Source: CAVQBP01 sp963710745
GTDB lineage: Bacteria; Bacteroidota; Ignavibacteria; Ignavibacteriales; Ignavibacteriaceae
Length of the DNA stretch: 64,000 nt
Direction of reading: 5' to 3'
NCBI GenBank assembly: GCA_963710745.1
Contig: CAVQBP010000007.1
Location: forward strand, 141,751-205,750
Positions 35,283 through 44,324 of the stretch are shown in pieces. The notes below the pieces were generated by a model. That model made no database searches. It was not told the origin of the DNA and saw only the letters and a list, made by a program, of their open reading frames with translations. Positions within the stretch are counted from its first letter, which is position 1, and every line of letters starts with the position of its first letter. The translations under genes and the position numbers were made by a program.

Positions 35283-36020
35283 GTGAATATTCCCGAACGG
35301 TTAACAAATAAAATTTCAAGTGCCAAAAGAATTGTTTTCTTTACAGGGGCAGGAATTTCTGCCGAGAGCGGAATCCCGGTTTTCAGAGGTAAAGATGGAA
35401 TATGGAATAAATTAAAGCCCGAAGAATTAGCAAATTTTAATGCCTTTCTTAAAAATCCTGAGCTTGTCTGGGAATGGTATCAGCACAGAAAGAAAATAGT
35501 TTCAGGCTCTGGGCCAAATGCAGGACATCTGGCAATTATGGAGATGGAGAATTATTTCCCGGACGTAAAAGTAATTACTCAGAACATTGACAATCTGCAC
35601 AAACGTGCAGGAAGTAAAACCATATATGAACTGCATGGTAATATCGAACGAAATTATTGTATTAAGTGTAAGAAGGTTTATTATGATATTGTACCGCTTG
35701 AAGGTAAGACGCCTAAGTGTGAATGCGGCGGACTTATTCGCCCCAATGTAGTCTGGTTTGGTGAATATTTACCTCAGGATCAGTTTGATGCCTCGTACCT
35801 GGCTGCTGAAAATGCCGATATTTTTTTTATTGTTGGAACTTCTGCAATAGTCTATCCTGCTGCTTCTTTGATATATAAAGCAAAAGAATCTGGAGCTGCT
35901 CTTGTTGAAGTAAATATTGAAAGAACAGAAATTTCAGGTATCGTTGATTTTTCATTATTTGGAAAAGCTGGTGAGGTATTACCGGCAGTTCTGAATTCCA
36001 TTAAAGAATTAAAAAATTGA
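35283..36020 (+). CDS. cobB: Sir2-family NAD-dependent protein deacylase
   Basis: 245 aa. Sirtuin motifs: GAGISAESGIPVFRG (NAD binding), QNIDNLHKRAG, catalytic His118 in ELHGNIE, and a zinc site C126, C129, C146, C148 (CIKCKK and KCECGG). Tyr66 and Arg69 in EWYQHRK match the YxxR pattern of class III (SIRT5/CobB) sirtuins, which favour succinyl- and malonyl-lysine as well as acetyl-lysine. The start is GTG at 35283. It ends in a hairpin at the stop codon and is convergent with a MarR gene. Confidence 0.93.
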   Translation: MNIPERLTNKISSAKRIVFFTGAGISAESGIPVFRGKDGIWNKLKPEELANFNAFLKNPELVWEWYQHRKKIVSGSGPNAGHLAIMEMENYFPDVKVITQNIDNLHKRAGSKTIYELHGNIERNYCIKCKKVYYDIVPLEGKTPKCECGGLIRPNVVWFGEYLPQDQFDASYLAAENADIFFIVGTSAIVYPAASLIYKAKESGAALVEVNIERTEISGIVDFSLFGKAGEVLPAVLNSIKELKN

Positions 36021-36042
36021 AGTCATGGTTTGGACCATGACT
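36021..36042. terminator. perfect 9-bp hairpin between convergent genes
   Basis: AGTCATGGT (36021-36029), loop TTGG, ACCATGACT (36034-36042), starting on the base after the sirtuin stop. The MarR stop is 46 bp on. No T-tract. Confidence 0.5.
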
Positions 36043-36088
36043 GCCGTGTATAGTTATTTTAGTTGCAGAACACTAGAATTCATTCTCT

Positions 36089-36535
36089 TTATTGTTTAAG
36101 TCCAATTAATCTGCACATTCTTTGTAATTCACGCTGCTCATTTTCACTTAAAATTCCGATTTCTTCCGTAATTAATTTTAATTGTTTAGGAAAGACGGCT
36201 TCAATTAATTTTTTCCCTTTATCGGTCAGCTGAATATTATAGTATCTCCTGTCGACAACACCCCTTCTTCTTAACACCAGATCTCTTTTTTCAAGATTAT
36301 CGATTACCATTGTAATATTCCCGCCGCTTTTTAGAAGCTTGCTGCCTAAATTTTTCTGACTCATTGGCCCTAAATGGAACAGGGCTTCTAAAACTCCAAA
36401 CTGGCTTTCTGTTAATCCTTCCTTTGCCAGGGATGCATTTAAATTTGAATTGATTGATTCAACTGCCCGGATAAGTTTTATGTAAACATTAAGAGAGCTT
36501 ATCTCTTTTTTAGAACCTTTGTAGTGAGTCCCCAT
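36089..36535 (-). CDS. MarR-family transcriptional regulator
   Basis: 148 aa. Winged helix-turn-helix: LTESQFGVLEALFHLGPMSQ, then GNITMVIDNLEKRDLVLRR (recognition helix) and the wing DRRYYNIQLTDKGK, with helices at both ends for dimerisation. MarR proteins usually bind a palindrome in their own promoter and sense small aromatics or redox. A likely target is the adjacent GlsB-like gene or itself; no palindrome was identified with confidence. Confidence 0.9.
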   Translation of the reverse strand: MGTHYKGSKKEISSLNVYIKLIRAVESINSNLNASLAKEGLTESQFGVLEALFHLGPMSQKNLGSKLLKSGGNITMVIDNLEKRDLVLRRRGVVDRRYYNIQLTDKGKKLIEAVFPKQLKLITEEIGILSENEQRELQRMCRLIGLKQ

Positions 36536-36610
36536 ATTTGATTAAATTAATATTGATAAGTTCGATATTAAACTAATAAAAAAAATAAGATAATCAAGGA
36601 TTATTTTCAA

Positions 36611-36886
36611 TTAATTTTTTCGAGGAGATAAAAGACTTAGAACGCCGACAAATAACGCCGAACCAATAATTGACCAAACAACCGGAAAATCTGTTCCGCC
36701 GATATTTAAAACGAAAAAGTCCGGAAGAGCGGTTTTCCTGGCTATCCATGTACCAACTAACGCTCCGATAAAACCTACCACAATTGAAACAACACAGCCG
36801 CCTCTTGAAAATCCTACTATTGAGCGTCCAATCGAACCGCATATTCCTGAAATGATCAATAAAATAATTATTTCCAATAAAGACAT
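36611..36886 (-). CDS. GlsB/YeaQ/YmgE-type small membrane protein
   Basis: 91 aa with three TM helices (about 5-22, 30-49, 68-85), G-rich motifs ISGICGSIGR and VVSIVVGFIGALVGTWIA, characteristic of the transglycosylase-associated GlsB/YeaQ family linked with stress tolerance. Role not established. It lies upstream of the MarR gene on the same strand (75-bp gap); co-regulation is plausible. Confidence 0.85.
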   Translation of the reverse strand: MSLLEIIILLIISGICGSIGRSIVGFSRGGCVVSIVVGFIGALVGTWIARKTALPDFFVLNIGGTDFPVVWSIIGSALFVGVLSLLSPRKN

Positions 36887-37090
36887 GGTATTACCTTAAA
36901 AATGTATTGAAAGCTAATTTGATTTTTCGAAATAATCAAATTTTTATTACAGAAATAGACGGACAAAAATTGTAACTGATGTCACCGGCATGATGTATAA
37001 TAGTTTGATCAAAATTTCTATGTTCTAAAGAAAACTATTATTTTTAAAGATACTCATTTAAAATACTTATACAGAAAAAAGAAAGTAAAA

Positions 37091-37546
37091 ATGAAAATAG
37101 CACTTGCTTCTGATCATGGCGGCTTTGAATTAAAAAAAGACCTTTTTAGCTGGCTTAAAGAAAATAAATATGATGTTATTGATCTGGGGAATAAAGTATA
37201 TGATTCTTTAGATGATTTCCCGGATTATGCTGAAATTATTTCCAGGGCAGTTATAAACGGTGAAGCAGAAAAAGGAATTCTAATCTGTGGAAGCGGGGTC
37301 GGAGCTGCAGTAGCTGCTAATAAATTTAAAGGGATCCGGGCTTGCGTTTGCCATGATAATTATTCCGCCCACCAGGGTGTAGAGCATGATGCAATGAACA
37401 TAATTTGTCTCGGTGCAAGGGTAGTGGGGATACAGCTTGCAAAGGATCTCGTAGCTGCATTTATAAATGCAAAGTATATGAATGAAGAAAGGCTAAACAG
37501 GCGTTTGGAAAAAATCAAAAAATTTGAGGATAATTTCGGTAAATAA
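37091..37546 (+). CDS. rpiB: ribose-5-phosphate isomerase B
   Basis: 151 aa, the family's usual size. Motifs ALASDHGGFELK (substrate/phosphate loop), GILICGSGVGAAVAANK with the catalytic Cys and Ser, and VEHDAMNIICLGAR. It interconverts ribose-5-phosphate and ribulose-5-phosphate in the non-oxidative pentose phosphate pathway. LacA/LacB galactose-6-phosphate isomerase is a related alternative, but there is no lac context. Confidence 0.93.
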   Translation: MKIALASDHGGFELKKDLFSWLKENKYDVIDLGNKVYDSLDDFPDYAEIISRAVINGEAEKGILICGSGVGAAVAANKFKGIRACVCHDNYSAHQGVEHDAMNIICLGARVVGIQLAKDLVAAFINAKYMNEERLNRRLEKIKKFEDNFGK

Positions 37547-37735
37547 GTATTCTTAATCGTATGAATTTTTAATAATTCCGTTCCTCTTTTTTAATATTCC
37601 TGCAAATCTATAATTTCTTCTTTTGATTCTCCAGATTAAGACCCGCACTAATTAAAAATATAATACAGCTAACACGGTGTATTAATCTAAATAGTTATTT
37701 TTAAAGAAATAAATAAATTAAAAATAAGGTGAATA

Positions 37736-38596
37736 ATGAAAGTTGGATTTATAGGTCTTGGATTAATGGGAAGCCGAATGGCGGAAAATTTACTTAAAGG
37801 CGGATATGAATTAATTGTCTATAACAGAACTAAAGAAAAAGCCGAACCAATTGTAAAAAAAGGAGCTTCCTTAGCCGGATCGTTTAAGGAAGCCGGAGAA
37901 AATGCTGATATATTATTCACTATGCTTTCCAATCCTGAAGCTGTTAAAGAAGCTGCTGTTGGAAAGAATGGTTTCCTGGAATCTCTTAAAGAAAATTCCT
38001 TATGGATTGATTTAAGCACAGTTAATCCTTCTTTTTCAATAGAAATGAATGAAAAAGCCGGAGAAAAAAATATCAGGTTTCTGGATGCTCCGGTTGCAGG
38101 AACTGTTGGTCCTGCCGAAAGAGGAGAGCTTATAATTTTGGTTGGAGGTGATGAAAATGATTTAAACGAAGCAAAACCGCTTCTGGAAAAAATGGGAAAG
38201 AAAATAATTCATCTTGGTAAAAACGGTATGGGCACATCAATGAAGATGGTAATAAACCTGATGCTCGCAAATTCAATGGTAGCTTTTGCAGAAGCTATTA
38301 CCCTCGGTGAATCTCTCGGATTTTCAAAGGATGCACTTTTTAATACACTGATAGGCGGACCGGTTACAGCACCTTTTTTAGCTTCAAAGAAAGAGAAGAT
38401 TCAGAAAGACGATTTCAGCACTGAATTTCCGTTGGAGCATATGCAGAAGGATCTTCAGCTTGTAGATATAACTGCATTTGAGAATAAGATATCTCTGCCT
38501 CTTTCCAATATTGCAAAAGAGATTTACGGACTTGCAATTAAAAATGGTCTGGGTGAAAAAGATTTTTCCGCTGTTTACGAATTTTTAAAGAGATAA
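37736..38596 (+). CDS. NAD(P)-dependent 3-hydroxyisobutyrate-dehydrogenase-like oxidoreductase
   Basis: 286 aa. Rossmann GFIGLGLMGSRMA, substrate site DAPVAGTVGPAERGELIILVGG, catalytic Lys in GMGTSMKMVINLML and a helical C-terminal domain. This beta-hydroxyacid dehydrogenase family includes glyoxylate/succinic-semialdehyde reductases (GLYR) and 3-hydroxyisobutyrate dehydrogenase; the substrate cannot be told. It stands alone, 189 bp after rpiB. Confidence 0.9.
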   Translation: MKVGFIGLGLMGSRMAENLLKGGYELIVYNRTKEKAEPIVKKGASLAGSFKEAGENADILFTMLSNPEAVKEAAVGKNGFLESLKENSLWIDLSTVNPSFSIEMNEKAGEKNIRFLDAPVAGTVGPAERGELIILVGGDENDLNEAKPLLEKMGKKIIHLGKNGMGTSMKMVINLMLANSMVAFAEAITLGESLGFSKDALFNTLIGGPVTAPFLASKKEKIQKDDFSTEFPLEHMQKDLQLVDITAFENKISLPLSNIAKEIYGLAIKNGLGEKDFSAVYEFLKR

Positions 38597-38630
38597 AGTT
38601 TTGTATAAGGATAATTCAATTTAAAATTTG

Positions 38631-38649
38631 GTTTCATGAATCATGAAAC
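38631..38649. promoter_or_regulatory. perfect 19-bp palindrome
   Basis: GTTTCATGAATCATGAAAC: 9-bp arms around a single central A. It lies 34 bp after the oxidoreductase stop and about 160 bp before the DUF2752 gene. The near-zero loop argues against an RNA hairpin and for a binding site of a dimeric regulator. No second copy seen in the window. Confidence 0.4.
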
Positions 38650-38808
38650 ATAAGGGGAATTATATAAAAGGTTTACTTCATTCAATTTTTCTATAATTCC
38701 AAACGTATACATTTTTCATAAAAGGGATTTGAAGCGCTTATATATTATTTCCTGCCGTTTATCAATTTTTTTTGAATAGTTGATTATTTTAGAGTAATTT
38801 AAGACGGG

Positions 38809-39123
38809 ATGAAACTGAAAAATCTTAATATTGAAGCTTTAATCTGGATCCTGGGGTTAATTTACTTGTTTTTTGTCGATACCGGCTCACATTACAGCTT
38901 CTGCCTTTTTAAGAATCTGGGGATTGATTTCTGTCCCGGCTGCGGTTTGGGGAGGTCAATCCATTATTTAATGCATTTTGAGATAATGAAATCTATAAAT
39001 ACACATCCATTAGGCATATTCGCTTTTGTAATATTGTTACATAGAATTATTACTCTGTTAATCCCGTCATTTAAAAATGTGAAATTGAAAGTTGCCTTAA
39101 TCAAATTAGTGAGGATAAAATGA
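38809..39123 (+). CDS. DUF2752 membrane protein
   Basis: 104 aa. TM segments at about 10-26 and 62-86, and the DUF2752 signature CPGCGLGRSIHYLMHFEI at 44-61. Function unknown; the CPxCGxxR motif may bind a metal or cofactor. It overlaps the TM2 gene by 4 bp (ATGA), so the two are translationally coupled, a common pairing in Bacteroidota-like genomes. Confidence 0.85.
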   Translation: MKLKNLNIEALIWILGLIYLFFVDTGSHYSFCLFKNLGIDFCPGCGLGRSIHYLMHFEIMKSINTHPLGIFAFVILLHRIITLLIPSFKNVKLKVALIKLVRIK

Positions 39124-39467
39124 ACAAATTACTTACTCTGCTGCCCAATATTGAACAGGAAGAACTGGTTTATATACAAATGTTAGTTAAGGATATGAAT
39201 GATAATCAAATTACCCAGTATGCATCCATATACAATTCCAGGAGGAAAGACCCGCAGACAATATTACTACTTACCCTGATTGGATTTTTTGGTGTAGCAG
39301 GCGTTCAGCGTTTTGTTTTAGATCAGATCGGGATGGGTTTACTATATCTCTTTACTGGAGGTATTTGTGTAATAGGTACGATTGTAGATTTAATTAATTA
39401 TAAAAGATTAGCAATTGAATATAACCATAAACTTGCCCGCCAGGTTGCAGCAATTGTTTCAAGTTAG
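39120..39467 (+). CDS. TM2-domain protein
   Basis: 115 aa. The TM2 domain (about 46-103) has two TM helices joined by a short turn: TLIGFFGVAGVQRFVLDQIG and LLYLFTGGICVIGTIVDLI. The preceding region (1-45) is polar and helical. Function unknown. Starts inside the stop of the DUF2752 gene. A perfect hairpin follows 10 bp after its stop. Confidence 0.88.
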   Translation: MNKLLTLLPNIEQEELVYIQMLVKDMNDNQITQYASIYNSRRKDPQTILLLTLIGFFGVAGVQRFVLDQIGMGLLYLFTGGICVIGTIVDLINYKRLAIEYNHKLARQVAAIVSS

Positions 39468-39477
39468 TGCAGAAATA

Positions 39478-39500
39478 CCGGTCACTTCAAAAGTGACCGG
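39478..39500. terminator. perfect 10-bp hairpin between convergent genes
   Basis: CCGGTCACTT (39478-39487), loop CAA, AAGTGACCGG (39491-39500). Lies between the TM2 stop (39467) and the esterase stop (39507). No T-tract on the plus side beyond scattered T's. Confidence 0.55.
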
Positions 39501-39506
39501 CACTTT

Positions 39507-40451
39507 CTATTTCGAAAGTATACCAATCTCTCTCAGCCATCGTTCACATGCATTAGGCCAGTCAGATGCTGTTCCGCTTTTTTTAGCAAGACCAAAACCA
39601 TGTCCTCCTTTTTCATATATATGAAGTTCGGCAGGTATTTTGAATTTGCTTAATGCTTTAAAGTAGTTGATGCTGTTTTGAATGGGAACAGTATTATCAT
39701 CTTCTGCAAGAAATAAAAAAGCCGGAGGTGTATTTTTGTTTACCTGCTTATCATTTGAAAATTTTATTAGCTCTTCTTTAGTTGGATTTTTCCCCAACAA
39801 ATTCTCCCTTGAACCCATATGTGTAATATCTGCTTCCATTGAAATTACCGGGTAGCCGAGAATAGAAAAATCCGGCTTTGCGCTGATAGTATCCGAATCA
39901 TATACTCTTTCATTATAATGCGTACAAAGTGTTGAAGCAAGATGTCCGCCTGCAGAAAAGCCTGTTACACCGATTTTATCGGGATTGATATTCCACTTTT
40001 CTGCATTGCCTCTTATAATACGCATAGCTTTTTGTGCATCCATCAATGGACCGATTGTTTTGTCCTTCATGATGGAATCACTGGGTAATCTATATTTCAA
40101 AACAAAGGCTGTTATCCCAAGTGAATTAAGCCATTTAGCAATATCAACTCCTTCTTTGGTATAAGCCAGGTGTAAATAACCTCCTCCCGGACAAATTAAG
40201 ACAGCAGTGCCATTGGCTTTTCCTTCCGGAGGTGTAAATATTGTTAAGGTTGGTATTTTTACTTTACTGATTCTGTAAATACCGGTTTCATTGCTTAAGT
40301 CTATTTCTTTGTATAAAGTATCTTCAATAGCTCCCGGAATTTTACCGGGCCAGACATTTATCTTTTCCTGGCTGATAGCAGATAAAGGAACCAGGATAAT
40401 AAGAATTGCTGAAAAGGTTGAAATTTTTTTCTTAATGTTTGGAATTGACAT
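39507..40451 (-). CDS. exported alpha/beta-hydrolase (esterase, BD-FAE/xylan-esterase-like)
   Basis: 314 aa. Signal peptide to about residue 27 (ILIILVPLSAISQ), oxyanion loop CPGGGYLHLA, nucleophile in GVTGFSAGGHLA, acid in LAEDDNTVP and His in GGHGFGL. The HGGG-like loop and the order of motifs fit acetyl-/feruloyl-esterase-like enzymes that deacylate polysaccharides in the periplasm. The substrate is unproven. It lies downstream of the TonB receptor on the same strand with a 173-bp gap and a hairpin between. Confidence 0.85.
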   Translation of the reverse strand: MSIPNIKKKISTFSAILIILVPLSAISQEKINVWPGKIPGAIEDTLYKEIDLSNETGIYRISKVKIPTLTIFTPPEGKANGTAVLICPGGGYLHLAYTKEGVDIAKWLNSLGITAFVLKYRLPSDSIMKDKTIGPLMDAQKAMRIIRGNAEKWNINPDKIGVTGFSAGGHLASTLCTHYNERVYDSDTISAKPDFSILGYPVISMEADITHMGSRENLLGKNPTKEELIKFSNDKQVNKNTPPAFLFLAEDDNTVPIQNSINYFKALSKFKIPAELHIYEKGGHGFGLAKKSGTASDWPNACERWLREIGILSK

Positions 40452-40590
40452 AGTTTGAATACCCGGAATTTTTAAAAATCAGAATTATGCATTTCTCTTT
40501 TAGGATTTAAATTACAATTAATAATTTGGCAATTCCAATTCGTTAATTTACAGAGGATGATTTTTATCTTTCGAACAATTAATTTTTTAT

Positions 40591-40616
40591 AAAGGGAACG
40601 CATTTGCGTTCCCTTT
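40591..40616 (-). terminator. perfect hairpin downstream of the TonB receptor
   Basis: AAAGGGAACGC (40591-40601), loop ATTT, GCGTTCCCTTT (40606-40616), 11 bp, starting a few bases after the receptor stop in its direction of transcription. The downstream minus-strand sequence is A/T-rich but has no continuous T-tract. Confidence 0.6.
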
Positions 40617-40623
40617 CCTCAAT

Positions 40624-43251
40624 TTAGAAATTAACAAGTACTGAAAAACGGAATGCTCTTCCTAAAATCGGCCTTGCCATAAAAAATTCTCCGGCTGCAA
40701 GTGTGCTTCTGGGATTCCCTTCCGTTAAACCAATCGTATTTGCGAGGTTGGTTCCATCGGCAGCAAATGTTATATCACTTATTTTATATGAAGCTCCTGC
40801 ATCAATTACATTATAGCTTGGGAGCTTATTTAGATTTGCATCGTCACTGTATTTTGAACCGAAAAAGCTAAACTTAACATGAGCTTCGAGACCTGTAATA
40901 AATTCGTATCTAGGGGTTACTATGAAAAATATTTTTGGAATTCTTCTAACTTCGTTACCCGTATAATCAAAGCCATGACCTGCAAAATTTTTATATTTTG
41001 GATTTTGGAATGTTCCCGTAAGATCTATGTTAAAGTTTTCATAATTATAAATTGCCTCAATTTCCAAACCGATATTATCTGCATCAGCAAACTTATTTTC
41101 CTGCTGGCCATTTGCCAGAACATCCTGGTAGGAAATATTATTCATAGTCATATAAAAAGCATTTGCAAATATTCCCAGCATTGATGAAGAATACTTGAAT
41201 CCTAATTCATATTGCTTAATGTCGGTGGGTTTCAAAGCGCCAAAATTTCCAACATTATCGTGCAAAGATGCTTCATCGGGTGAGCGTACACCCCGGCTGA
41301 TTCTTATATAAGTAGCAACATTTTTATTGAATGCATAATTAATTCCTCCGGAAGCTGAAAGTTCATTTACATCATATGTCCAATATGTATAAGGACCAAC
41401 TACTTCCGAAACGTTATCATCCGCCATTGTAGTAGAATCCCCGAGGTTAACATTCTTTGTATTTGCATTATAGCCTGTGTATTTATCTGCATCATATCTT
41501 ATTCCTGCATCTATTGTCACTTTATCCGATGCAGTAAATTCATCGTTTAAATAAAATGCATTTACCCTTCCTCTTATTTCTGATTCACGGGTTAAAAAGG
41601 AAATACCCGTAACACCATTGTAAGTATATGAATAATTTTTATCCCCAGGTTGTAAATCGCCATTTGCTAAATTTAACATACGCGCCTGATCCTTTATTTC
41701 CAGAAGTATGTTGCTCCAATTCCAATATTGATGTGATTTCCAGCTTGAGAAGTAATATCCTGCTTGGACACTGTTATTTTCACTATTAAATGTGAACTGC
41801 AGGTTATTATCAAAATCATTCATTTGCTTTAGAATGGTCCAGAATCCTACTTGTGCTACTAAACCGTTACCATTCATATTTCCCGGGTTTGAGATAACCT
41901 GTCCATTATCAGCATAACTATATATAGGATTAGTAATACCTGCACTTGAAGCATATGCAGTTGCATTAGTAGGAGGAGCGCCTGGAAATATTGCATCATA
42001 GTTCATATCAATTGTTGTGCTCCTCATTGAATTCTTAAATGAAAAACCATGACCAAGATCTAGAGAGACTTCTCCTCCAATCGCATCAACAACAGGATGA
42101 ATACCGTTTTCTAAATCTCTTATCCAATGGGTTCCACCTGGCTGGGGAACGTTTAAAACGGAGGCATTTACCGATGCAAAAGTTCCGTAATTAGGATCAA
42201 AGCCATTTATTCCTGTCGGATCTGAAGGGTTTTTTAAAGGTATTGGCAGATAAAATAAATTCCTATCATCAAGCTTTTTGTAATAGGCTCTTACATATCC
42301 GTTATTAAGCAAATAAGTTAAATTTGCTTTCAATTGCCCCCCATAATTTGCAGGGTATCCTGTTGAGCGGATACCTTCATCATAACGATAAAATCCACCG
42401 ACATTGTATCTTAATTTTTCAGTAATTGGCCCACCAAAATCAATATCAGCTCTCATAGTATTATAATCACTTAAAGTTAATTTTCCGGTTCCGCTAAACT
42501 CCGGGCCGCCGGTTTTACTAATGAAGTTAATAATTCCACCCGGTGCATTAGTTGCAAAAATAGAACCAGAACCTCCCCGCACACTTTCAACTCTTTCTAT
42601 AGTTTGATCAATTCGCACAAAATTATCTGCATTTGCAAATTGTAATTCGCCGTCATCAAAAACGGGTAATCCGTCTTCCTGAAGTTGTACATATTGATAA
42701 GAACCTTCCGAAGGGATACCTCTTGGGAACACATTGTTTCCTACATCACCGCCTGAACTTTCCACATAAAATCCAGGTATCGATTTTATTAAATCAGCCG
42801 TGCTTTGAGGAGCTTTTTGTTCGATGGCTCTAGCACTTATAGTTGTAATTGCCACGCTGGAATTCAATTTACTTTGCGGGTTTTGAACACCAGTTACAAC
42901 AACCGAATGCAGATTTAATATATCTGATTCAAGTTCTGCATTTTGTTTAATTGTCTGACCTGATTCAACTGTAATAGAAAATTCCTGACTCTTATATCCT
43001 ACTGCACTGAATTTTATTGTATAATTGCCCGCAGGGACATTAGCAATTTTATAACTGCCGTCGTTATCTGTTGCTGCACCTAAAGTTGTTTTTAATAAAA
43101 TTACATTTACTCCAATTATAGGTTTATCCTGTGTATCGGTAACTTTGCCGGTTATAGTACCCTGCGCAAAAAGATTTATGCCTGGTAATAATAACAATAC
43201 AAAAAGGAAGATGAGCCCTTTCCAGGGAATTTTAGTAGTTTTATTACACAT
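40624..43251 (-). CDS. TonB-dependent outer-membrane receptor
   Basis: 875 aa. Signal peptide (GLIFLFVLLLLPGINLFAQ), carboxypeptidase-like regulatory domain (about 31-112, GTITGKVTDTQDKPIIGVN), plug domain with SVVVTGVQNPQSKLNSSVAI, LIKSIPGFYV and VESVRGGSGSIFATNAPGG, then a 22-strand-type barrel ending in FRFSVLVNF. The substrate is unknown: no Sus-type lipoprotein partner (SusD), siderophore or cobalamin gene is adjacent. Unlike the receptor at 15-17.5 kb, the frame is intact throughout. An esterase lies downstream. Confidence 0.93.
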   Translation of the reverse strand: MCNKTTKIPWKGLIFLFVLLLLPGINLFAQGTITGKVTDTQDKPIIGVNVILLKTTLGAATDNDGSYKIANVPAGNYTIKFSAVGYKSQEFSITVESGQTIKQNAELESDILNLHSVVVTGVQNPQSKLNSSVAITTISARAIEQKAPQSTADLIKSIPGFYVESSGGDVGNNVFPRGIPSEGSYQYVQLQEDGLPVFDDGELQFANADNFVRIDQTIERVESVRGGSGSIFATNAPGGIINFISKTGGPEFSGTGKLTLSDYNTMRADIDFGGPITEKLRYNVGGFYRYDEGIRSTGYPANYGGQLKANLTYLLNNGYVRAYYKKLDDRNLFYLPIPLKNPSDPTGINGFDPNYGTFASVNASVLNVPQPGGTHWIRDLENGIHPVVDAIGGEVSLDLGHGFSFKNSMRSTTIDMNYDAIFPGAPPTNATAYASSAGITNPIYSYADNGQVISNPGNMNGNGLVAQVGFWTILKQMNDFDNNLQFTFNSENNSVQAGYYFSSWKSHQYWNWSNILLEIKDQARMLNLANGDLQPGDKNYSYTYNGVTGISFLTRESEIRGRVNAFYLNDEFTASDKVTIDAGIRYDADKYTGYNANTKNVNLGDSTTMADDNVSEVVGPYTYWTYDVNELSASGGINYAFNKNVATYIRISRGVRSPDEASLHDNVGNFGALKPTDIKQYELGFKYSSSMLGIFANAFYMTMNNISYQDVLANGQQENKFADADNIGLEIEAIYNYENFNIDLTGTFQNPKYKNFAGHGFDYTGNEVRRIPKIFFIVTPRYEFITGLEAHVKFSFFGSKYSDDANLNKLPSYNVIDAGASYKISDITFAADGTNLANTIGLTEGNPRSTLAAGEFFMARPILGRAFRFSVLVNF

Positions 43252-43662
43252 AGTTCCTCCGGGTTATTTTTGTGATGTTTGATTTATTTTGAGATAGGAA
43301 GAATTGTCTCTCAGGTGATTTCTTTAATGTTTTTAAACGGAGTAAATTTTTATATTTTATGATTGAAAGCAGTTGCATCTAGCAATCTTTCATTATTTTA
43401 TTCTCCCTTGAATTGACTGGTTATAACTAAGCCTAGATAAATAATGACGATGTTTTTAAACACAAGTAATGAAATAGTAATTATTTAAAACTTAATGTTC
43501 TTTACAATAATTATAAATTATTTTATAATAAAGAAGCATTATAAATATTAAAATCTATATTTGTGATTAATCTTACACACTCTGGTTTTGTAATTATTTA
43601 TAAAATAGATTATTGCTAGTACGTTTTACAACTTAATTTAAAAACATTTGAGGGTCGGAGTA
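43252..43662. promoter_or_regulatory. 411-bp divergent intergenic region
   Basis: Must contain the promoter of the TonB receptor (minus) and of the DUF1572 gene (plus). Very AT-rich; local palindromic A/T runs only. No Fur-like, cobalamin-riboswitch-like or other diagnostic element seen. AGGG at 43651-43654 is the ribosome site of the plus-strand gene. Confidence 0.4.
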
Positions 43663-44181
43663 ATGAAAAACAATTCCGTTCAGGAAGAATATCTTCACAG
43701 CATAAAATTAATTTTCGAAAAATATAAAGTTATGGGAGATAAAACTTTCGCACAATTAGAAGAAAAAGATTTTCATTATACGGTAGATGAAGAATCAAAT
43801 TCGATTGCAGTTATTATTCAGCATTTAAACGGAAATCTGCTGTCACGGTTTACCGACTTTCTCTCTTCCGATGGCGAAAAACCTGCACGTAACAGGGATA
43901 TGGAATTTGAGGAACAGCAGCTTTCTCAAACCAAACTGATTGAAGGCTGGAACAACAGCTGGAAGCTTTTATTGGATACTTTAAATAATTTAACAAATGA
44001 AGACCTCTTAAGAACTATTTATATCAGAAAAGAAGCACATTCTGTGATTGAAGCCCTGAACAGAAGTTTGACTCATACTGCTTATCATATAGGGCAAATT
44101 GTCTTTATCGCAAAACATATTAAGAAGGATTCGTGGAAAACACTAAGTATTCCGAAAGGGAAATCAAAAGAATTTAATTAA
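43663..44181 (+). CDS. DUF1572 (DinB-like) family protein
   Basis: 172 aa from the ATG at 43663; a TTG 15 bp earlier gives a longer version but the site AGGG fits the ATG. Four-helix-bundle pattern with a possible metal site: IAVIIQHLNGNLLSRFTDFL (first His), LIEGWNNSWKLLLDTL and LNRSLTHTAYHIGQI (His-x3-His). This is the DinB/YfiT-like fold, of unknown role in DUF1572 members. Single gene. Confidence 0.82.
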   Translation: MKNNSVQEEYLHSIKLIFEKYKVMGDKTFAQLEEKDFHYTVDEESNSIAVIIQHLNGNLLSRFTDFLSSDGEKPARNRDMEFEEQQLSQTKLIEGWNNSWKLLLDTLNNLTNEDLLRTIYIRKEAHSVIEALNRSLTHTAYHIGQIVFIAKHIKKDSWKTLSIPKGKSKEFN

Positions 44182-44283
44182 ATTCCTCTCTTCTAATAAA
44201 TAATTATCTTTATCATCCATCCTGTCATTTGTGATTTTTCGCACATATCAATCACCATGGTTTATATAAGCTTCATAATAAAT

Positions 44284-44297
44284 TTAAGTATGCTTAA
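44284..44297. promoter_or_regulatory. candidate MntR-type operator upstream of mntR
   Basis: TTAAGTATGCTTAA: exact 5-bp arms around TATG, embedded in A/T sequence, 27 bp before the mntR start. It resembles the A/T-rich dyads bound by DtxR/MntR proteins. I see no second copy nearby. Function inferred from position and symmetry. Confidence 0.5.
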
Positions 44298-44324
44298 TTT
44301 TAAAATAAAGATTCCTTTAATTTT

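Noticed and set aside
43648..43662. TTG start for the DUF1572 gene
   Set aside because: The ribosome site AGGG is at the correct spacing for the downstream ATG at 43663.
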